DNA of 64,000 bases. Source: Anastatus disparis (lineage: Eukaryota > Arthropoda > Insecta > Hymenoptera > Eupelmidae). How positions within the stretch are numbered: position 1 is the stretch's first letter; every line of letters starts with the position of its first letter. Made by a program: the position numbers and the translations under genes. The stretch spans positions 1,206,001 through 1,270,000 of the forward strand of contig JAFFSR010000035.1 of NCBI GenBank assembly GCA_017163975.1, given 5' to 3'. This document shows positions 43,682-55,599 of the stretch, piece by piece. The notes beneath the pieces were generated by a model that worked only from the letters and a program-made list of their open reading frames with translations, searched no databases and was not told where the DNA came from.

Positions 43682-44293
43682 CAAGAAATAAAGGCCAAAT
43701 GTATAAATGAAAATACAAGTATAGATAGGCAGCATATTTTAGAGATTACAAGCGTCGTAACAGGGGAAATGTTTACGTTAGGAAGAGCAGATATGACTCT
43801 TCAAGGACTACAGTGTGAGGTCCATATTGTCCCAGATAGCTTTCCTGTAAAAAGAGATGGGCTACTAGGCTGGGAAACTATTAGTGAGCACAACGGACAT
43901 ATAAATGCCGTACATAAGTGCATTGATTTTATAAAATTATTGATTCCCTTTGAGCGGGTGGAAACAGTGGAAATTCCCGCAAGAATGAGACGCGTTATTG
44001 CTGCAAAAGTTATAAATAATGATACAGAAGTAGGCTGGGTGCCACTTCAAAATTTAGGGCCTGGAATATTATTTGGAAATTTTATTACGGAAAATAAAAA
44101 TGATAGAGCATACGCAGTATGTATAAATACAAATCATAAAGATATTGAAATTCCGACTCCAGAAATAGAAATTTTTCCATGCGAAGTTATAAGAAAAGAT
44201 AACGATTTTTATGCCGGTGAGGACGGCAACCACGAAGGAAACGAAGTTTCCGATTGCAAAAAAATTAGACGCGCAATGTCGGAGTACGCGTAA
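43682..44293 (+). pseudogene. Gypsy protease C-terminal half and linker
   Basis: The frame opens right after a TAG, only about 20 bp past the primer site, with no gag. It carries H-I-V-P-D-S-F-P-V-K-R-D-G-L-L-G-W-E, the C-terminal flap/ILG block of retropepsins. The D-S/T-G active site that should precede it is missing. The rest is the conserved pre-RT linker. A deletion evidently joined the leader to mid-protease. It ends at 44293, about 55 bp before the next in-frame ATG (44348). Confidence 0.72.
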
Positions 44294-44347
44294 CAAAATT
44301 CAGAGAAAAAAAGTGCTGATGCTGAAATAAAATATGTAGACAGATGC

Positions 44348-45560
44348 ATGGCAAATAAAACTCCATGTGAAATAAAAGAAAGAGTTGAAAAAATAATGAG
44401 TATTTTAAACTTGGAAGATTTGAACGTAGAAGAAAAAATGCACGTCAGAGAGTTGATATCCGAGAACCCCTTCGTTTTCGGGTTAGATAATGAATTATTG
44501 CCAGCAACAAATATTTTAACACACAGAATAAAAACGACTCATGAGGAGCCAGTTCGTGTGAAACCATACAGATATCCGATAGCATTAAAAAATATTATGC
44601 AGCAAGAAATAGAGAAGTTACTGAAAAAAGATATTATAGAACCATCTATGTCGAGTTATAGTAGCCCGGCATGGATAGTTAACAAGAAACCTGACCCTCA
44701 GGGCAGGAAACGCTGGCGTTTGGTGACAGATTTTCGCCAACTAAATGAAATCACTGTGGGAAGTTGCTATCCACTGCCATTAACTTGTGACATCTTAGAA
44801 AATTTAGCGTCAGCAAATTATATTACCGCCGTAGACCTTAAGGACGGCTATTATCAGGTAAAGATTGATTCAAAAGATGCACATAAAACTGCGTATTCAG
44901 GGCCATCGGGTACATATCAATACAAGCGTATGGCTATGGGGTTATGCGAAGCACCCATGACCTTTAGCAGAGCAATGGCTCTAGCTTTGCAGGGCTTGCA
45001 AGGTTCAGAGCTTGAAATTTACTTCGATGACGTAATTATACACGCCGAAAATTTAGAACAGCATACAGTAAGATTTAAGAGATTTTTAAAACGTATTGAA
45101 AAGGCAAACTTGACTATAGAACCAAAGAAATGTCAATTTTTAAGACGCGAGGTGAAGGTATTAGGACATATAGTAGGAAAATGGCAAATTAAATCAGACC
45201 CTAAAAAGATAGAAGCAGTGCATGATTATCCTAGACCAACAAATAAAAAGAAAGTAAAGCAATTTTTAGGCTTTGTTGGTTATTATCGTCGATTCATCAA
45301 AGATTTTGCAAGCATAGCAAGACCGTTACATAAATTAAGTTCAAAGAAAGAGAAATTTCTATGGCTAGAAGAGCATCAAATAGCATTTGGCACGTTACGT
45401 GAGAAGCTATGCGAAGAGCCTGTGTTGGCCGCGCCTAACTTAAGCGAGCCATTTATATTAACAACAGATGCGTCTGATTATGCGATAGGCGCAATATTGA
45501 GTCAAGGAAAAATCGGCGAAGATCGACCTTGTGTATATGCCTCAAGATGTTTAAAAGGAA
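44348..45560 (+). pseudogene. pol: Gypsy reverse transcriptase
   Basis: Canonical order: S-P-A-W-I-V-N-K-K, R-L-V-T-D-F-R-Q-L-N (finger), F-S/T-A-V-D-L-K-D-G-Y-Y-Q (first catalytic Asp), G-L-C-E-A-P-M-T-F, and the active-site Y-F-D-D-V. Then come L-G-H-I-V and the connection domain F-L-G-F-V-G-Y-Y-R-R-F-I. The box is YFDD instead of the common YLDD/YVDD. The RNase H start T-T-D-A-S-D-Y-A-I-G-A-I-L is in frame. A frameshift at about 45555 moves reading to the next frame. Confidence 0.92.
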
Positions 45561-46128
45561 GCGACTTAGGTATACTGTATATGACAAAGAATTGTTGGCA
45601 GTTGTTTTTGCAAAAGAACAGTTTAGACCTTATCTATACGGTACGAAATTTACAGTAGTTACGGATCATGAGCCGTTAAAACATTTCCATACAAGCACAA
45701 AGCCGGACTTAAGATTTAATAGATTAAAAGCAGCTTTACGAGGGTATACATTTGACGTTGTGTATAGGCCAGGAAGAAAAAATAATGCAGCTGATGCACT
45801 CTCTAGAAACCCAGTAATTGCAGGCGGCGAAGAAAATCCTGAATTACCACGTGCAGAAATGTATCAACTAGCAGATAAGCAAGAAAATCAGGAACCAAAC
45901 GCAAACGAATGCGGTCCACCAGCAAGAATTTTTATTACACGTGCAATAAATAAAAATGCGAATAAAACTAAAGAAGAAGATTCAAGTTCAGAAAATTCTG
46001 ATAATTCTAAAAAGAAAATCTTTATTAAAGAAACAAGTGACGAGTCAGAAATCAATAGTATAACCGGATCCGGAGAAAATTGGAATTATGCAAAAAGAAA
46101 GAAAGTACAAAAGGAAAAGGCGAAATAA
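45529..46128 (+). pseudogene. Gypsy RNase H, C-terminal part, and basic linker
   Basis: After the frameshift it reads Y-D-K-E-L-L-A-V-V-F-A, F-x-V-V-T-D-H-E-P-L-K, then R-P-G-R-K-N-N-A-A-D-A-L-S-R, the usual RNase H end. Next is a Ser/Glu/Lys linker that stops at 46126-46128. In typical Gypsy elements the HHCC integrase begins within 100 codons of this point, but none of its motifs appears. Confidence 0.85.
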
Positions 46129-46534
46129 GAAAGTGTTAAAAACACGTAAAAGTCAAGCAGATAGAAAGAAAAAATTAATTCAAGCTGAAAATATAATAAG
46201 TCAAGCACAAGACGACGGTAAGCTCGCATATATGCAAAAAAGCACAAACATGCGAGAAGGAATTCTTGCAGTGAGTACACCAGTAGATAAGCCACATGCA
46301 GTGTCATCAAGAAAAGAAAAGAATACGTATGAGCAAGCGAGCGAAATATCAAAAAATAAAAGCATATTGAAAAATAATAGAAACAGCTGTAACGTAGAAT
46401 CGTCATTAGAAACAATAAATATAAAATCGAAAGCTTCTCAACACAACGGCACCCAAATAGAAAAAAAAAGGAGACACAGGATGATTCACAACACACTTCG
46501 CAAAGTAAAGAAAGTAGCCGAGGAAGTATATTAA
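46088..46534 (+). pseudogene. Basic region between RNase H and OTU, unknown
   Basis: A Lys/Arg-rich frame, overlapping the previous one by about 40 bp, continues the linker for 148 codons. No integrase, chromodomain or envelope motif is present. It may be a frameshifted continuation of the polyprotein or a separate nuclear-targeting tail. Confidence 0.4.
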
Positions 46535-46536
46535 AT

Positions 46537-47766
46537 ATGATTCCAGAAATAATAACAAAAATGCGTGCTCGATTTTTAGTTGATATGCAAGAACGAGAGA
46601 TAAGTGGTAGAGAAGGTGTACAAATAAATATATGGGAAGAAACACCAGGAGGAGTAGCAGAAGCACTAAGAGGCGACGTACCTCAAGAAATAATAAATCA
46701 AACAGATTTTAATGAGCGAGAAAAAGTTCGACCTCAAATGCCAAGAGAATACTACAAATAAGTACCAAACATAAGCTTAGAAAAAGATAAAGAGAAAAAA
46801 TCATTAAGAATAAGTTCTGAAGTCGAAATTATTGACAGTGAAACAGACAAAGGCTCATATTTCGAGGATGAATTTGAGGTACAAGATACAAATAAAAATC
46901 AAGAAAAAGAAATTATAAGTGAGAGTGAAAGCGAGAGAGATAAGCATGACGTCAGTGAATCTGAGTCGCAAGACGAAAGCATGGAGCAGGAAGAGAATGA
47001 GAGTGACGTAGAGCTAGATAAGAACGATTTAGATGAGACTGAGTCGCAAGACCTTGAAGAAGAAGAAAAAACTGACGAAGAAAATGAGCATATGAATATA
47101 ATAGAAACAGTACAAAACGATGACGAGAATGGACCAATAAGTTGGAGTAATTCTTTTAATGATGGTGCAGGTGTATTCGAAGTATATGATGCAAGTGATG
47201 AATGCACACAATACTGGTTAGATTTGATAAGGGATGACAATATACCAAAAGACGGTAATTGCTTTTTTCACTCAGTAATAAAAGTATGTAATTTAGGAAT
47301 GTTCGCAAATGAATTAAGAGACGTTTTATTGGACGCAATATCATTAGGTGCCTGCGGAGACCCGCAAACGGCAGAAGCTATCTTAACGTCACGCACAAGA
47401 CACGCAGATGTAGATTGCGTATTTATATTTTCTTGTGAATTTAATCAAAACATATGCGTGCATTTTATAACAGATTATGATGAAACACTATATTGCCATT
47501 TCAAGGCAAATAGTTCAAATGATTTTATTCATCTACATTTAAAAGAAAGGCATTTTACGCCGTACCTTTATGCAAGAAATAATAATAGAGTAAAAAAGCA
47601 TCAATATAATAAAGAAAACGAAGGAAGTACAGCTTCAAGCGAAAACGATAACGAAAAACGCGATAATAATGTCAACGAGCCAGGTACTCCTATTACACCT
47701 ACGACAGACGTACTGGCGCAAAGAGAAAAGGGTCAATCACATAAGATAAGTATAGGATTATGTTAA
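46537..47766 (+). pseudogene. Acidic linker plus OTU-type cysteine protease domain
   Basis: One frame runs from 46537 to 47766 with a single TAA at 46759-46761. The middle is strongly acidic, with Glu/Ser/Asp repeats (about 46850-47100). The C-terminal part carries I-P-K-D-G-N-C-F-F-H-S-V, the D-x-N-C motif of OTU deubiquitinases (catalytic Cys near 47262). Later comes L-H-L-K-E-R-H-F-T-P-Y, matching the catalytic His block. The helix E-L-R-D-V-L-L-D-A-I also fits. OTU enzymes remove ubiquitin; here it could protect element proteins or host factors. The ATG at 46981 gives an unbroken 261-codon version. Confidence 0.8.
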
Positions 47767-48300
47767 AAAGTACAAAAACAACGAATACATTTAAATGAAT
47801 GGAGAAATAAATAAAGTAAATATTGGTAAATAAGTAAATGTACAGCGAAGCGTCAGGCAGAATAGGGCTGCGAAAATTTTCTAACTAGCCGGGATTAATT
47901 AATTAGAGAAAATGGTAACGTAATACCTAAATCATTTACAAAAGAATAGAAAACAATGTTACACAACTCAATTAGTAAAGTTTAGTATAAAGTAAATTAC
48001 AATCTCGCCTAAAGTTCCTTAGGAACATCCCCGTATTCCTTAAAGAAATATTAGGCCAATAAATGAACAAAAGAATAATTAACCATACGAATCAAAAAAA
48101 GAAAAAAAAAGAGAGAAAAAAAATAAAATTGCACGAAAATTATGGCCGATTGATTGTCTCCATGTTGTGATAAACAACTTAATAAGTCAATCGACAAAAC
48201 ATGCATAGAAAAGTAAAAGAAAAGTGCAAAAATAAAATAAAGAAAATGTCTGTTTAATACAGTAAGCTATCAATGCATGTAGCATCAATTCTCTTAATTA
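47767..48300. other. Element tail, no 3' LTR recognised
   Basis: Non-coding. An A/G tract at about 48092-48126 resembles a polypurine tract, but what follows does not match the 5' LTR-like region. Confidence 0.4.
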
Positions 48301-48331
48301 GTGAATCGGACAATGAATGTGACCGATACAC

Positions 48332-48333
<2 letters not shown>

Positions 48334-48400
<67 letters not shown>
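48334..48400. repeat. (TA)n microsatellite
   Basis: About 33 TA units open the compound satellite. Another run is at 48738-48778 and a third at 49890-49925. Confidence 0.92.
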
Positions 48401-48409
<9 letters not shown>

Positions 48410-48735
48410 ATATGTATGCGTGTAATTGTATGTGTGTATGTATGTGAATGTGTGTATGTGTATGTATATGTGTGCATAGGTGTAGGTGCAAGTGTGTGAG
48501 TGTATCTACATCGAAGTACACCGTTTTGGGACATTCCTGATTTTTAAGGGGGTCTTTCCAGGACATTTCCAACTTCCAGAACATGTCCTGGAAATTGCTA
48601 TATGATTTCTATATCTATAACTGCGATTAAGGTTGATTTACGATTATTTCTTTAGTAAATTTTTAAAATTTCGTGGGTTAATTATTATGTATACTCGGTG
48701 GGAAAAAACCCCGTCCCGAAACCATCCCTTTAACG

Positions 48736-48780
<45 letters not shown>

Positions 48781-48889
48781 ACAATTATGCAAACGATATT
48801 TCCGGGAAAAAAAGGCTCCATTCTTCATATTAATATAATAGTATTAATATAATATGAGATGATATATAAGTGATATAATAAACTTATAA

Positions 48890-49355
48890 CAGAGATGGAG
48901 TGATGGAGGCGGACAGAAGGATACGGACAAACGTAGACGGACAGACGGAGATAGAAAGACGGAGAGGCGATGACGGAGAGGTGGAGCCGGAGAGACGGAG
49001 ACAGAGAGACCAAGACGGTGAGATGGAGATGAAGAGACGAAGACGGATCAACGGAGATGGAGAGACGGGGAGGAATAAACGGAGACGGAGACAGAGATGG
49101 AGAGACAGAGTCGGAAAGACTGAGACATTAAGACGGGAAGGAAAGATGGAGACGAAATGACGGAGATGGAGGGATAGAAATGGAGATGCAGAGACGGAGA
49201 GACATAGACATATGGACGGAGATGGAGAGACGGAGAGACGGACATGGAGAAACGGAGACAGAAAGATGGAGAGAAAGAAACGGAGACAGAGAAACGGAAT
49301 GACGGAGATGGAGAGATGGAGTAATGAAGTCAAAGAGATGGAGATGGATAGGCAA
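48890..49355 (+). repeat. GACGGAGATGGAGA purine minisatellite, block 1
   Basis: Degenerate 6-bp-based units GACGGA, GAGAGA and GATGGA run for about 460 bp on the plus strand. The other strand is pyrimidine-only for long stretches. Blocks 2 and 3 are at about 49620-49770 and 50112-50345. Confidence 0.9.
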
Positions 49356-49885
49356 ATGTTCTGTACGTGTATGTGCATCTATGTATATGTGTATGTGTTT
49401 ATACTTATGTGTGTAAGTGTATGCGTTTATGTATGCATGTGAATGTGCGTATGTGTATGTGTACGTATGCATATGCGTAGGTGCAAGTGTGTGAGTGTAT
49501 ATATGTATAGATTTGACAATTATGCAAACGATATTTTCGGGAGAAAAAAGGCCTAATTGTTTACATTAATATGATGATAGTAATATAATATAACACATAT
49601 ATAAGTAATATAATAAAATAACGACGGCGATGGAGAGACGGAGAGACAGAGACGGAGATTAAAAGTCGGAGATGGAGAAACGGAGATGGAGAGAAAGAAA
49701 CATAGACGGAGAGATGAAGTGACGAAGATAGAGAGACGGAGAGGCGGAGACGAAGAGATGGAGATGGAGAGGCAAATGTTCTGTATGTATACGTACATAT
49801 GTGTACATGTATATGTGTATGTGTGTGTGTTTATGTGTATGAGTGTATGAGTTTATGTGAAATGTATATGTGAAAACGTACATGG

Positions 49886-49930
<45 letters not shown>

Positions 49931-50560
49931 TGTATACATATGAATGTACGTATGTGTATGAGTATGTGTGCATATGCGTAGGTGCAAATGTCTGAGTGTA
50001 TATATGCACATACACTCAGACATTTGTTTGAAAAAAGTCTTAATTCTCTACATTAATATAATGGTAGTTATATAATATAAGATGATATATAAGTAATATA
50101 ATTAAGTTATAACGGAGACGGAGAGACGGAGATGGAGAGACGGAGACGGTGAGACGGTGACGGAAAGACAGAGATGGAGAGACAGAGAAACGGAGACGAA
50201 GAAACGGAGACGGAGAGACGGAGAGACGGATATAGAGAGATGGAAACGGAGCGACGTAGTAGAAGAGATGGAGATGAAGAGACAGAGATGACGAGACGGG
50301 AAGAAAATATAGAGATGGAGAGACGGGGATGGAGTGACGGATATTGTGTATGTGTGTATGTGTTTACGAGTAAATGTATGTGTATGGATACGTGTATATG
50401 TGTGTATGTGTGTATATGTATGTGTGTATGTGTGTATGTGTGTATGTGTATATGCGTATATGTGTATGTGTATATGTGTATGTGTGTATGTGTGTATGTG
50501 AATGTGTGTATGTGTATGTGTTTATGTGTTTATATGCATGTGTGCATGTGTTTATTTAAT

Positions 50561-50785
50561 TGTAATCATATTTATAAAATACTAATGAAGATATGATATT
50601 TTAACAATAATGAAATGTAGATAAAAATGATCAATCTTCATTATTACAACAGAATTTCAAAGTAAGAGAATGGTCTAAGATGGAGCCGAGGGGGGGGGGC
50701 ACATAAATCAAAGGTGATGAGTGTAAGGTTTGAGGGTGAGGGGCAAAGGGGGCCTTTTTTGTTTCAAATAATGTAAATAACAATT
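50561..50785. other. Short unassigned interval with a G run
   Basis: A homopolymer of about 10 G lies at 50689-50699. No gene. Confidence 0.5.
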
Positions 50786-50787
50786 TA

Positions 50788-51000
50788 GAAGAAGAATTAG
50801 AGGTCATCAGTATCTCATTCCGTAGAGCGATAGATTCGTAATCTCGAGGCTTCCAATTTGATTCCGCTCTCGGCCGAATGATACAAGCACCATTGTACGT
50901 TACATGTGCTTTGTTTACAAAATCACTGACGACCACTCGTCGCTACTTCGCATTGCAACGATAGTATAAAATACAGTGACGTTAAATAAAAAAAAGAAAA
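50788..51000 (+). mobile_element. Possible second-type tRNA-derived SINE
   Basis: CATTCCGTAGAGCGATAGATTCGTAATCTCGAGG resembles a tRNA D-arm and anticodon arm, with loop TTCGTAA. It is followed by a decayed B box AATTTGATTCC and CGCTCTCGGCC. After about 100 bp it ends in an A-rich tail AATAAAAAAAAGAAAAA. A target duplication was not found, and it is unrelated to the two SINEs at 15.2 and 57.7 kb. Confidence 0.5.
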
Positions 51001-51610
51001 ATGTTTATTCTTTATATGTGTATTATTAAAAAAAAATAATTATATGAAATAATAATCGATCAAAAATATTAATTATTTTATATTAGATGTTATTTTATTT
51101 ATGTGTATTGTTTACGACGTATAAAGTTATTTTGAATAGCCCATCAATTAGGCAATTTTATTTCCTGACAATTGATAAATTAATTTATTAGAACATTCAA
51201 AGATATAACTTTTATTGGTCAATATAAAATAGCGTTAAAATTACAATTTATTGATTTGAATTTTAAAAAGTGATCATTATTGGTTTTTGATCAAACATCA
51301 GTAATATATAACAATGTTAACGTTCAAATAATTTTTTTAACAATTTTTAAGTAATTACTTTCTGTTAAAATACAAATACCTACATAAATATATATGATCA
51401 AATATGTATTTTTGTAAAGTGATTGTCAATAATTAATTCAATTATTATTTCATATATTAAATATAAATAGTTTTGTTTATTTTTATTCATACATTTTAAA
51501 AACACATTATCCATTGTGATTAATAACTATTTTCACATGATTCAATTTATTAATATTACGTTCCAACATAATAATATTAAACAGAATTGAATTATAATTA
51601 GAGTGTGAAA
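51001..51610. other. AT-rich interval, no gene
   Basis: Nothing recognised. Confidence 0.5.
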
Positions 51611-51618
51611 TAGTCGTT

Positions 51619-51663
51619 GGAGTGTGCGCGCGCGCGTGTCTGTGTGCGTGTGTGTGTACACGC

Positions 51664-51694
<31 letters not shown>

Positions 51695-51731
51695 CGTGTG
51701 CATGCGTGTGCATGCATGTGTGTGTATGTAC
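51619..51731. repeat. (GT)n/(CG)n microsatellite
   Basis: A GTGTGC/GCGCGC mixture runs up to the target duplicate of the hAT-like element. Confidence 0.92.
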
Positions 51732-51958
51732 GTATGTTCCAGCGTTGTTATAGAAAAAGTTTATTTATATCATTATTTTATGTAATTTGCTTTTTCATGA
51801 AAATGAAAATTAAAATAATTTAACATAGCGTTTCTTCAGTATTTTATGTTATGCCATCATTACTGAAATTATTTTTTAAATTAAACATCAAATTAGTTAA
51901 GATTAATTATAAGTCATGCGAGAAATATCCATAATTTAAGAAAAATAAATATTTAATA

Positions 51959-52263
51959 CACTGAAAAAAATAGAATCTAGAACCAATGAGAATCCGCTTG
52001 GTCGTAGAAGATTTTCGTTTTGTTTTGAGCCGTAGTGGAATTCCGCTTGACTCAAGAGGAAAATCTGCTTCAATGATATCGACTTCCTTCTAATAGATAT
52101 TATGCTACCACCTAGCAGAAATATTTTTGAAGCAACTAAACTTTAATATGATGAATATTTATCTTGATTATAGTTATTAGGTACAACTAGATTTCTATTT
52201 GATTCAAGAACTAAGAATCAAATAGATTTTTCCTCTTACTCCTAGATTCTATTTTTTTCAGTG
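51959..52263. mobile_element. 305-bp MITE, CACTGAAAAAAATA ends
   Basis: Inverted ends CACTGAAAAAAATAGAATCT and AGATTCTATTTTTTTCAGTG carry TA on each side (51957-51958 and 52264-52265). The opposite arm of the host palindrome at about 56965-56985 reads GTTCTATTAAATATTT with a single TA. It therefore preserves the site before insertion. Confidence 0.95.
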
Positions 52264-52499
52264 TAGAACACGAATGTTAATGATAAAAATATTATTCACT
52301 CCAGACGCTGAAACACAAGAACTTTCAATTTTTTAATAAAAATGTATTAATAAAATTGAATTTCTTTGCTACTAAGCTCAACCAGTGACCAATTTTTTGT
52401 TATAATAAATTTAATTATTTATAACCCTGTTAAAAATTATAAATCAAAAAACTAAGGATGATTTTGGAAATAAAATTATTTCTAATCAACATGGAAATA

Positions 52500-55400
52500 T
52501 AGTAAATAGTGTAACGTGCGATATTGTAATTACAAGATTTTTTTAGAGAGTTGCGTGTTTTCATATTTCTCGAGTTCTATCTAACCGAATGAGGTTTTAT
52601 AGGGCTTAATTCTTAGCCTAAGACTTATAAAATAAAATTGAAATTATTAAGTTTGCGAAAAATAGCCTAGCTTTAATAACGATTCTGTAATGTTCAAAAT
52701 TCGTATGAAACGAAAATCAAGAGTCGGGTTCCCTTGAGATTTCTCATACTAAAATGTTGAATAATCACTGAAAAATGCCATAAATTTATAGTTTTTTACT
52801 TGAAAATAAAGCACGATTTTTAATTTCACGAAATCAATTTTCTAACGTGAATTATTCTATTTACAAGATTTTTTTTAGACAGATGCGTGTTTTCATATTT
52901 CTTAAGTTCTATCTAACCGAATGAGGTTTTATAGGGCTTATTTTTTAGCTTAAGACTTATATAATCAAATGGCAATTGTTAAGTTTACGAAAAATTAGCC
53001 CATCTATAATTGCGATTCTGTAATGTTCAAAATTCGTATGAAACCAAAATTAAGAGTCGGTTTCACTTGGGATTTCTTATACTAAAATGTTAGATAATCA
53101 CTAAAAAATGCCATAAATTTATAGTTTTTTACTATAGAATAAAGCAGAATTTTCGAATTTCGCGATATTAATCTTCTAACCTGAAATATTCTATTTACAA
53201 GACTTTTATTTTATAGTTGCGTGTTTTCATATTTCTTGAGTTCTATCTAACCGAATGAGGTTTTATAGGGCTTATTTTTTAGGCTAAGACTTATATAATC
53301 AAACGGCAATAGTTAAGTTTACGAAAAATTAGCCCATCTATAATTGCGATTCTGTAATGTTCAAAATTCGTATGAAACCAAAATCAAGAGTTGGTGTCCC
53401 ATCAGATTTCTGATACTGAAACTTTGAATAATCACTGAAAAATGCCATAAATTTATAGTTTTTTACTTAAAAATGAAGCACGATTTTTGATTCTTACGAA
53501 ATCAATTTTCTAACGTGAATTATTCTATTTACAAGATTTTTTTTAGACAGTTGCGTGTTTTTATATTTCTTGAGTTCTATCTAACCGAATGAGGTTTTAT
53601 AGCGCTTATTTTTTAGCTAAGACTTATATAATCAAACGGCAATAGTTAAGTTTACGAAAAATTAGCCCATCTATAATTGCGATTCTGTAATGTTCAAAAT
53701 TCGTATGAAACCAAAATCAAGAGTCGGTGTCCCATCAGATTTCTGATACTGAAACTTTGAATAATCACTGAAAAATGCCATAAATTTATAGTTTTTCACT
53801 TAAAAATGAAGCACGATTTTTGATTCTTACGAAATCAATTTTCTAACGTGAATTATTCTATTTACAAGATTTTTTTTAGACAGTTGCGTGTTTTTATATT
53901 TCTTAAGTTCTATCTAACCGAATGAGGTTTTATAGCGCTTATTTTTTAGCCTAAGACTTATATAATCAAATGGCAATAGTTAAGTCTACGAAAAATTAGC
54001 CAATCTTTAATTGCGATTCTGTAATGTTCAAAATTCGTATAAAACTAAAATTAAGAGTCAGTTTCACTTGAGATTTCTTATACTAAAATGTTAGATAATC
54101 ACTGAAAAATGCCATAAATTTATAGTTTCTTACTATAAAATAAAGCAGAATTTTCGAATTTTGCGATATTAATCTTCCAACCTGAAATATTCTATTTACA
54201 AGACTTTTATTTTATAGTTGCGTGTTTTCATATTTCTCGAGTTCCATCTAACCGAATGAGGTTTTATAGGGCTTGTTTTTTAGCTTGAGAGGAGGTCATG
54301 TATCTCTGTCCTTTTCTAATCAAAGAATTGAATTTTTTACAGAAACTAATAACTTTATCAAAGAATGAAGAGAAAGCTGCATCTCGTAATGAAAAAAGCA
54401 ATATTTTCTTTAATAAGAAAGAATTAATTTAATTGCTTCGTTTTCAAGAAAACCTTGGAAAACTTAAATCATAGAGGTTAGGGTGGAGAATTTGATTTTT
54501 CAAGGTTTTCTTGAAAACGAAGTAATAAAATTAATTTTTCCTTATCAAAGAAAATATTGCTTTTTTTGATACAAGATGCGGCTTTCTCTTCATTTTTTGA
54601 TAAAGTTATTAGTTTTTGTAAAAAAATCATTTCTTTGATTAAAAAAGGACAGAGATACGTGACCTCCTCTTAAGACTTATATAATCTAATCGCAATAGTT
54701 AAATTTACAAAAAATTAGCCAATCTATAATTGCGATTCTGTAATGTTCAAAATTCGTATGAAACCAAAATCAAGAGTCGGTTTCCCATAGGATTGTTCAT
54801 ACTAAAACGTTAAATTATCACTGAATAATACCATAAATTTATAGATTTTTACTTCAAAATAAAGCACAATTTGCAATTTTAACGATATCAATTTCCTATC
54901 GTCAGATATTGTTTTGACAAGATTTTTTTTGGACAGTTGCGTGTTTAAATATTTCTCGAGTTGTATCTAACCAAATGGGGTTTTAGAAGGTTTATTTTTT
55001 AGCTTAAGACTTATATAATCAAATTGCAATGGTTAAGTTTACGAAAAATAAGCCAATCTATAATTGCGATTCTGTAATGTTCAAAATTCGTATGAAACCA
55101 AAATTAAGAGTCGGTTTCACTTGGGATTTCTTATACTAAAATGTTAGATAATCACTAAAAAATGCCATAAATTTATAGTTTTTTACTATAGAATAAAGCA
55201 AAATTTTCGATTTTTACGATATAAATCTTTTAACCTGAAATATTCTATTTACAAGACTTTTATTTTATAGTTACGTGTTTTTATGTTTCTCGAGTTCTAC
55301 TAACCGAATGAGATTTTATAGGGCTTATTTTTTAGCTTAAGACTCATATAATCAAATCGCTATTCTTTAATTCACGTAAATTTAGCCCATCTATAATTGC

Positions 55401-55500
55401 GATTCTGTTACCAAACAAAAATCGAAACTCGGTTTTCCATAGGATTGTTCATACTAAAACGTTGAATTATCACTAAATAATACCATAAATTTATAGCAAT
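52500..55500 (+). repeat. 334-bp satellite, eight forward units
   Basis: The anchor TGCGTG or a variant recurs at 52552, 52884, 53218, 53552, 53885, 54219, 54938 and 55272. Spacing is 332-334 bp throughout if the 385 bp of the MITE plus its TTAA is subtracted from unit six. Shared blocks include TAACCGAATGAGGTTTTATA, CTTATATAATCAAA and TCTGTAATGTTCAAAATTCG. Two unit types, with GATTTTTTTTAGACAG or GACTTTTATTTTATAG before the anchor, are interspersed. Confidence 0.93.
54289..54669. mobile_element. TTAA-flanked fold-back MITE, family B copy 2 (381 bp)
   Basis: It inserted in satellite unit six at AGCTTAAGAC. The right TTAA (54670-54673) is intact; the left now reads TTGA (54285-54288). Ends are GAGGAGGTCATGTATCTCTG and CAGAGATACGTGACCTCCTC. 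Neighbouring satellite units show the unoccupied AGCTTAAGACTTATATAATC. Confidence 0.94.
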
Positions 55501-55599
55501 CTCATGGAAAAGCGACTATTTATCTTGGTTCTATAAGAATATTAAATATTATACTATCGCAATCAGGGATTGGTTAATTTTTTGTGTATTATTGCGATT

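Larger units (their letters stand above)
43300..47766 (+). mobile_element. Ty3/Gypsy-type retroelement, deleted, with OTU domain
   Basis: An LTR-like leader and a tRNA-Leu primer site are followed by protease C-terminal sequence, RT, RNase H, basic and acidic linkers and an OTU domain. Gag is missing, and no integrase is visible between RNase H and OTU. No 3' LTR was found downstream. RT relates to Gypsy by motif order and sequence style. The copy has a frameshift in RT/RNase H and stops in the linker. Confidence 0.82.
48300..50560. repeat. Compound higher-order satellite, three units
   Basis: Each unit has an AT-rich lead (TTATGCAAACGATATT, then ATTAATATAATxxTAxTxxTA and GATATATAAGTxATATAAT), then a purine minisatellite of GACGGAGATGGAGA units, then GGCAAATGTTCTGTA and a (TGTATG)n block, then GGTGCAAxTGTxTGAGTGTA. 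Unit leads start at about 48778, 49511 and 50020; the third lacks the TTATGCAAACGATATT start. A partial TG block ending the same way precedes them. Frames are Glu-Arg or Tyr-Val repeats. Confidence 0.87.

Noticed and set aside
43330..47766. Endogenous virus with envelope
   Set aside because: No envelope-like signal peptide, transmembrane segment or furin site was seen. The extra ORF carries an OTU domain instead.
48825..50596. Glu-Arg-rich and Ser-Pro-Leu-rich frames up to 164 codons
   Set aside because: They come from the GACGGAGA minisatellite, whose 6-bp unit avoids stops. Not genes.
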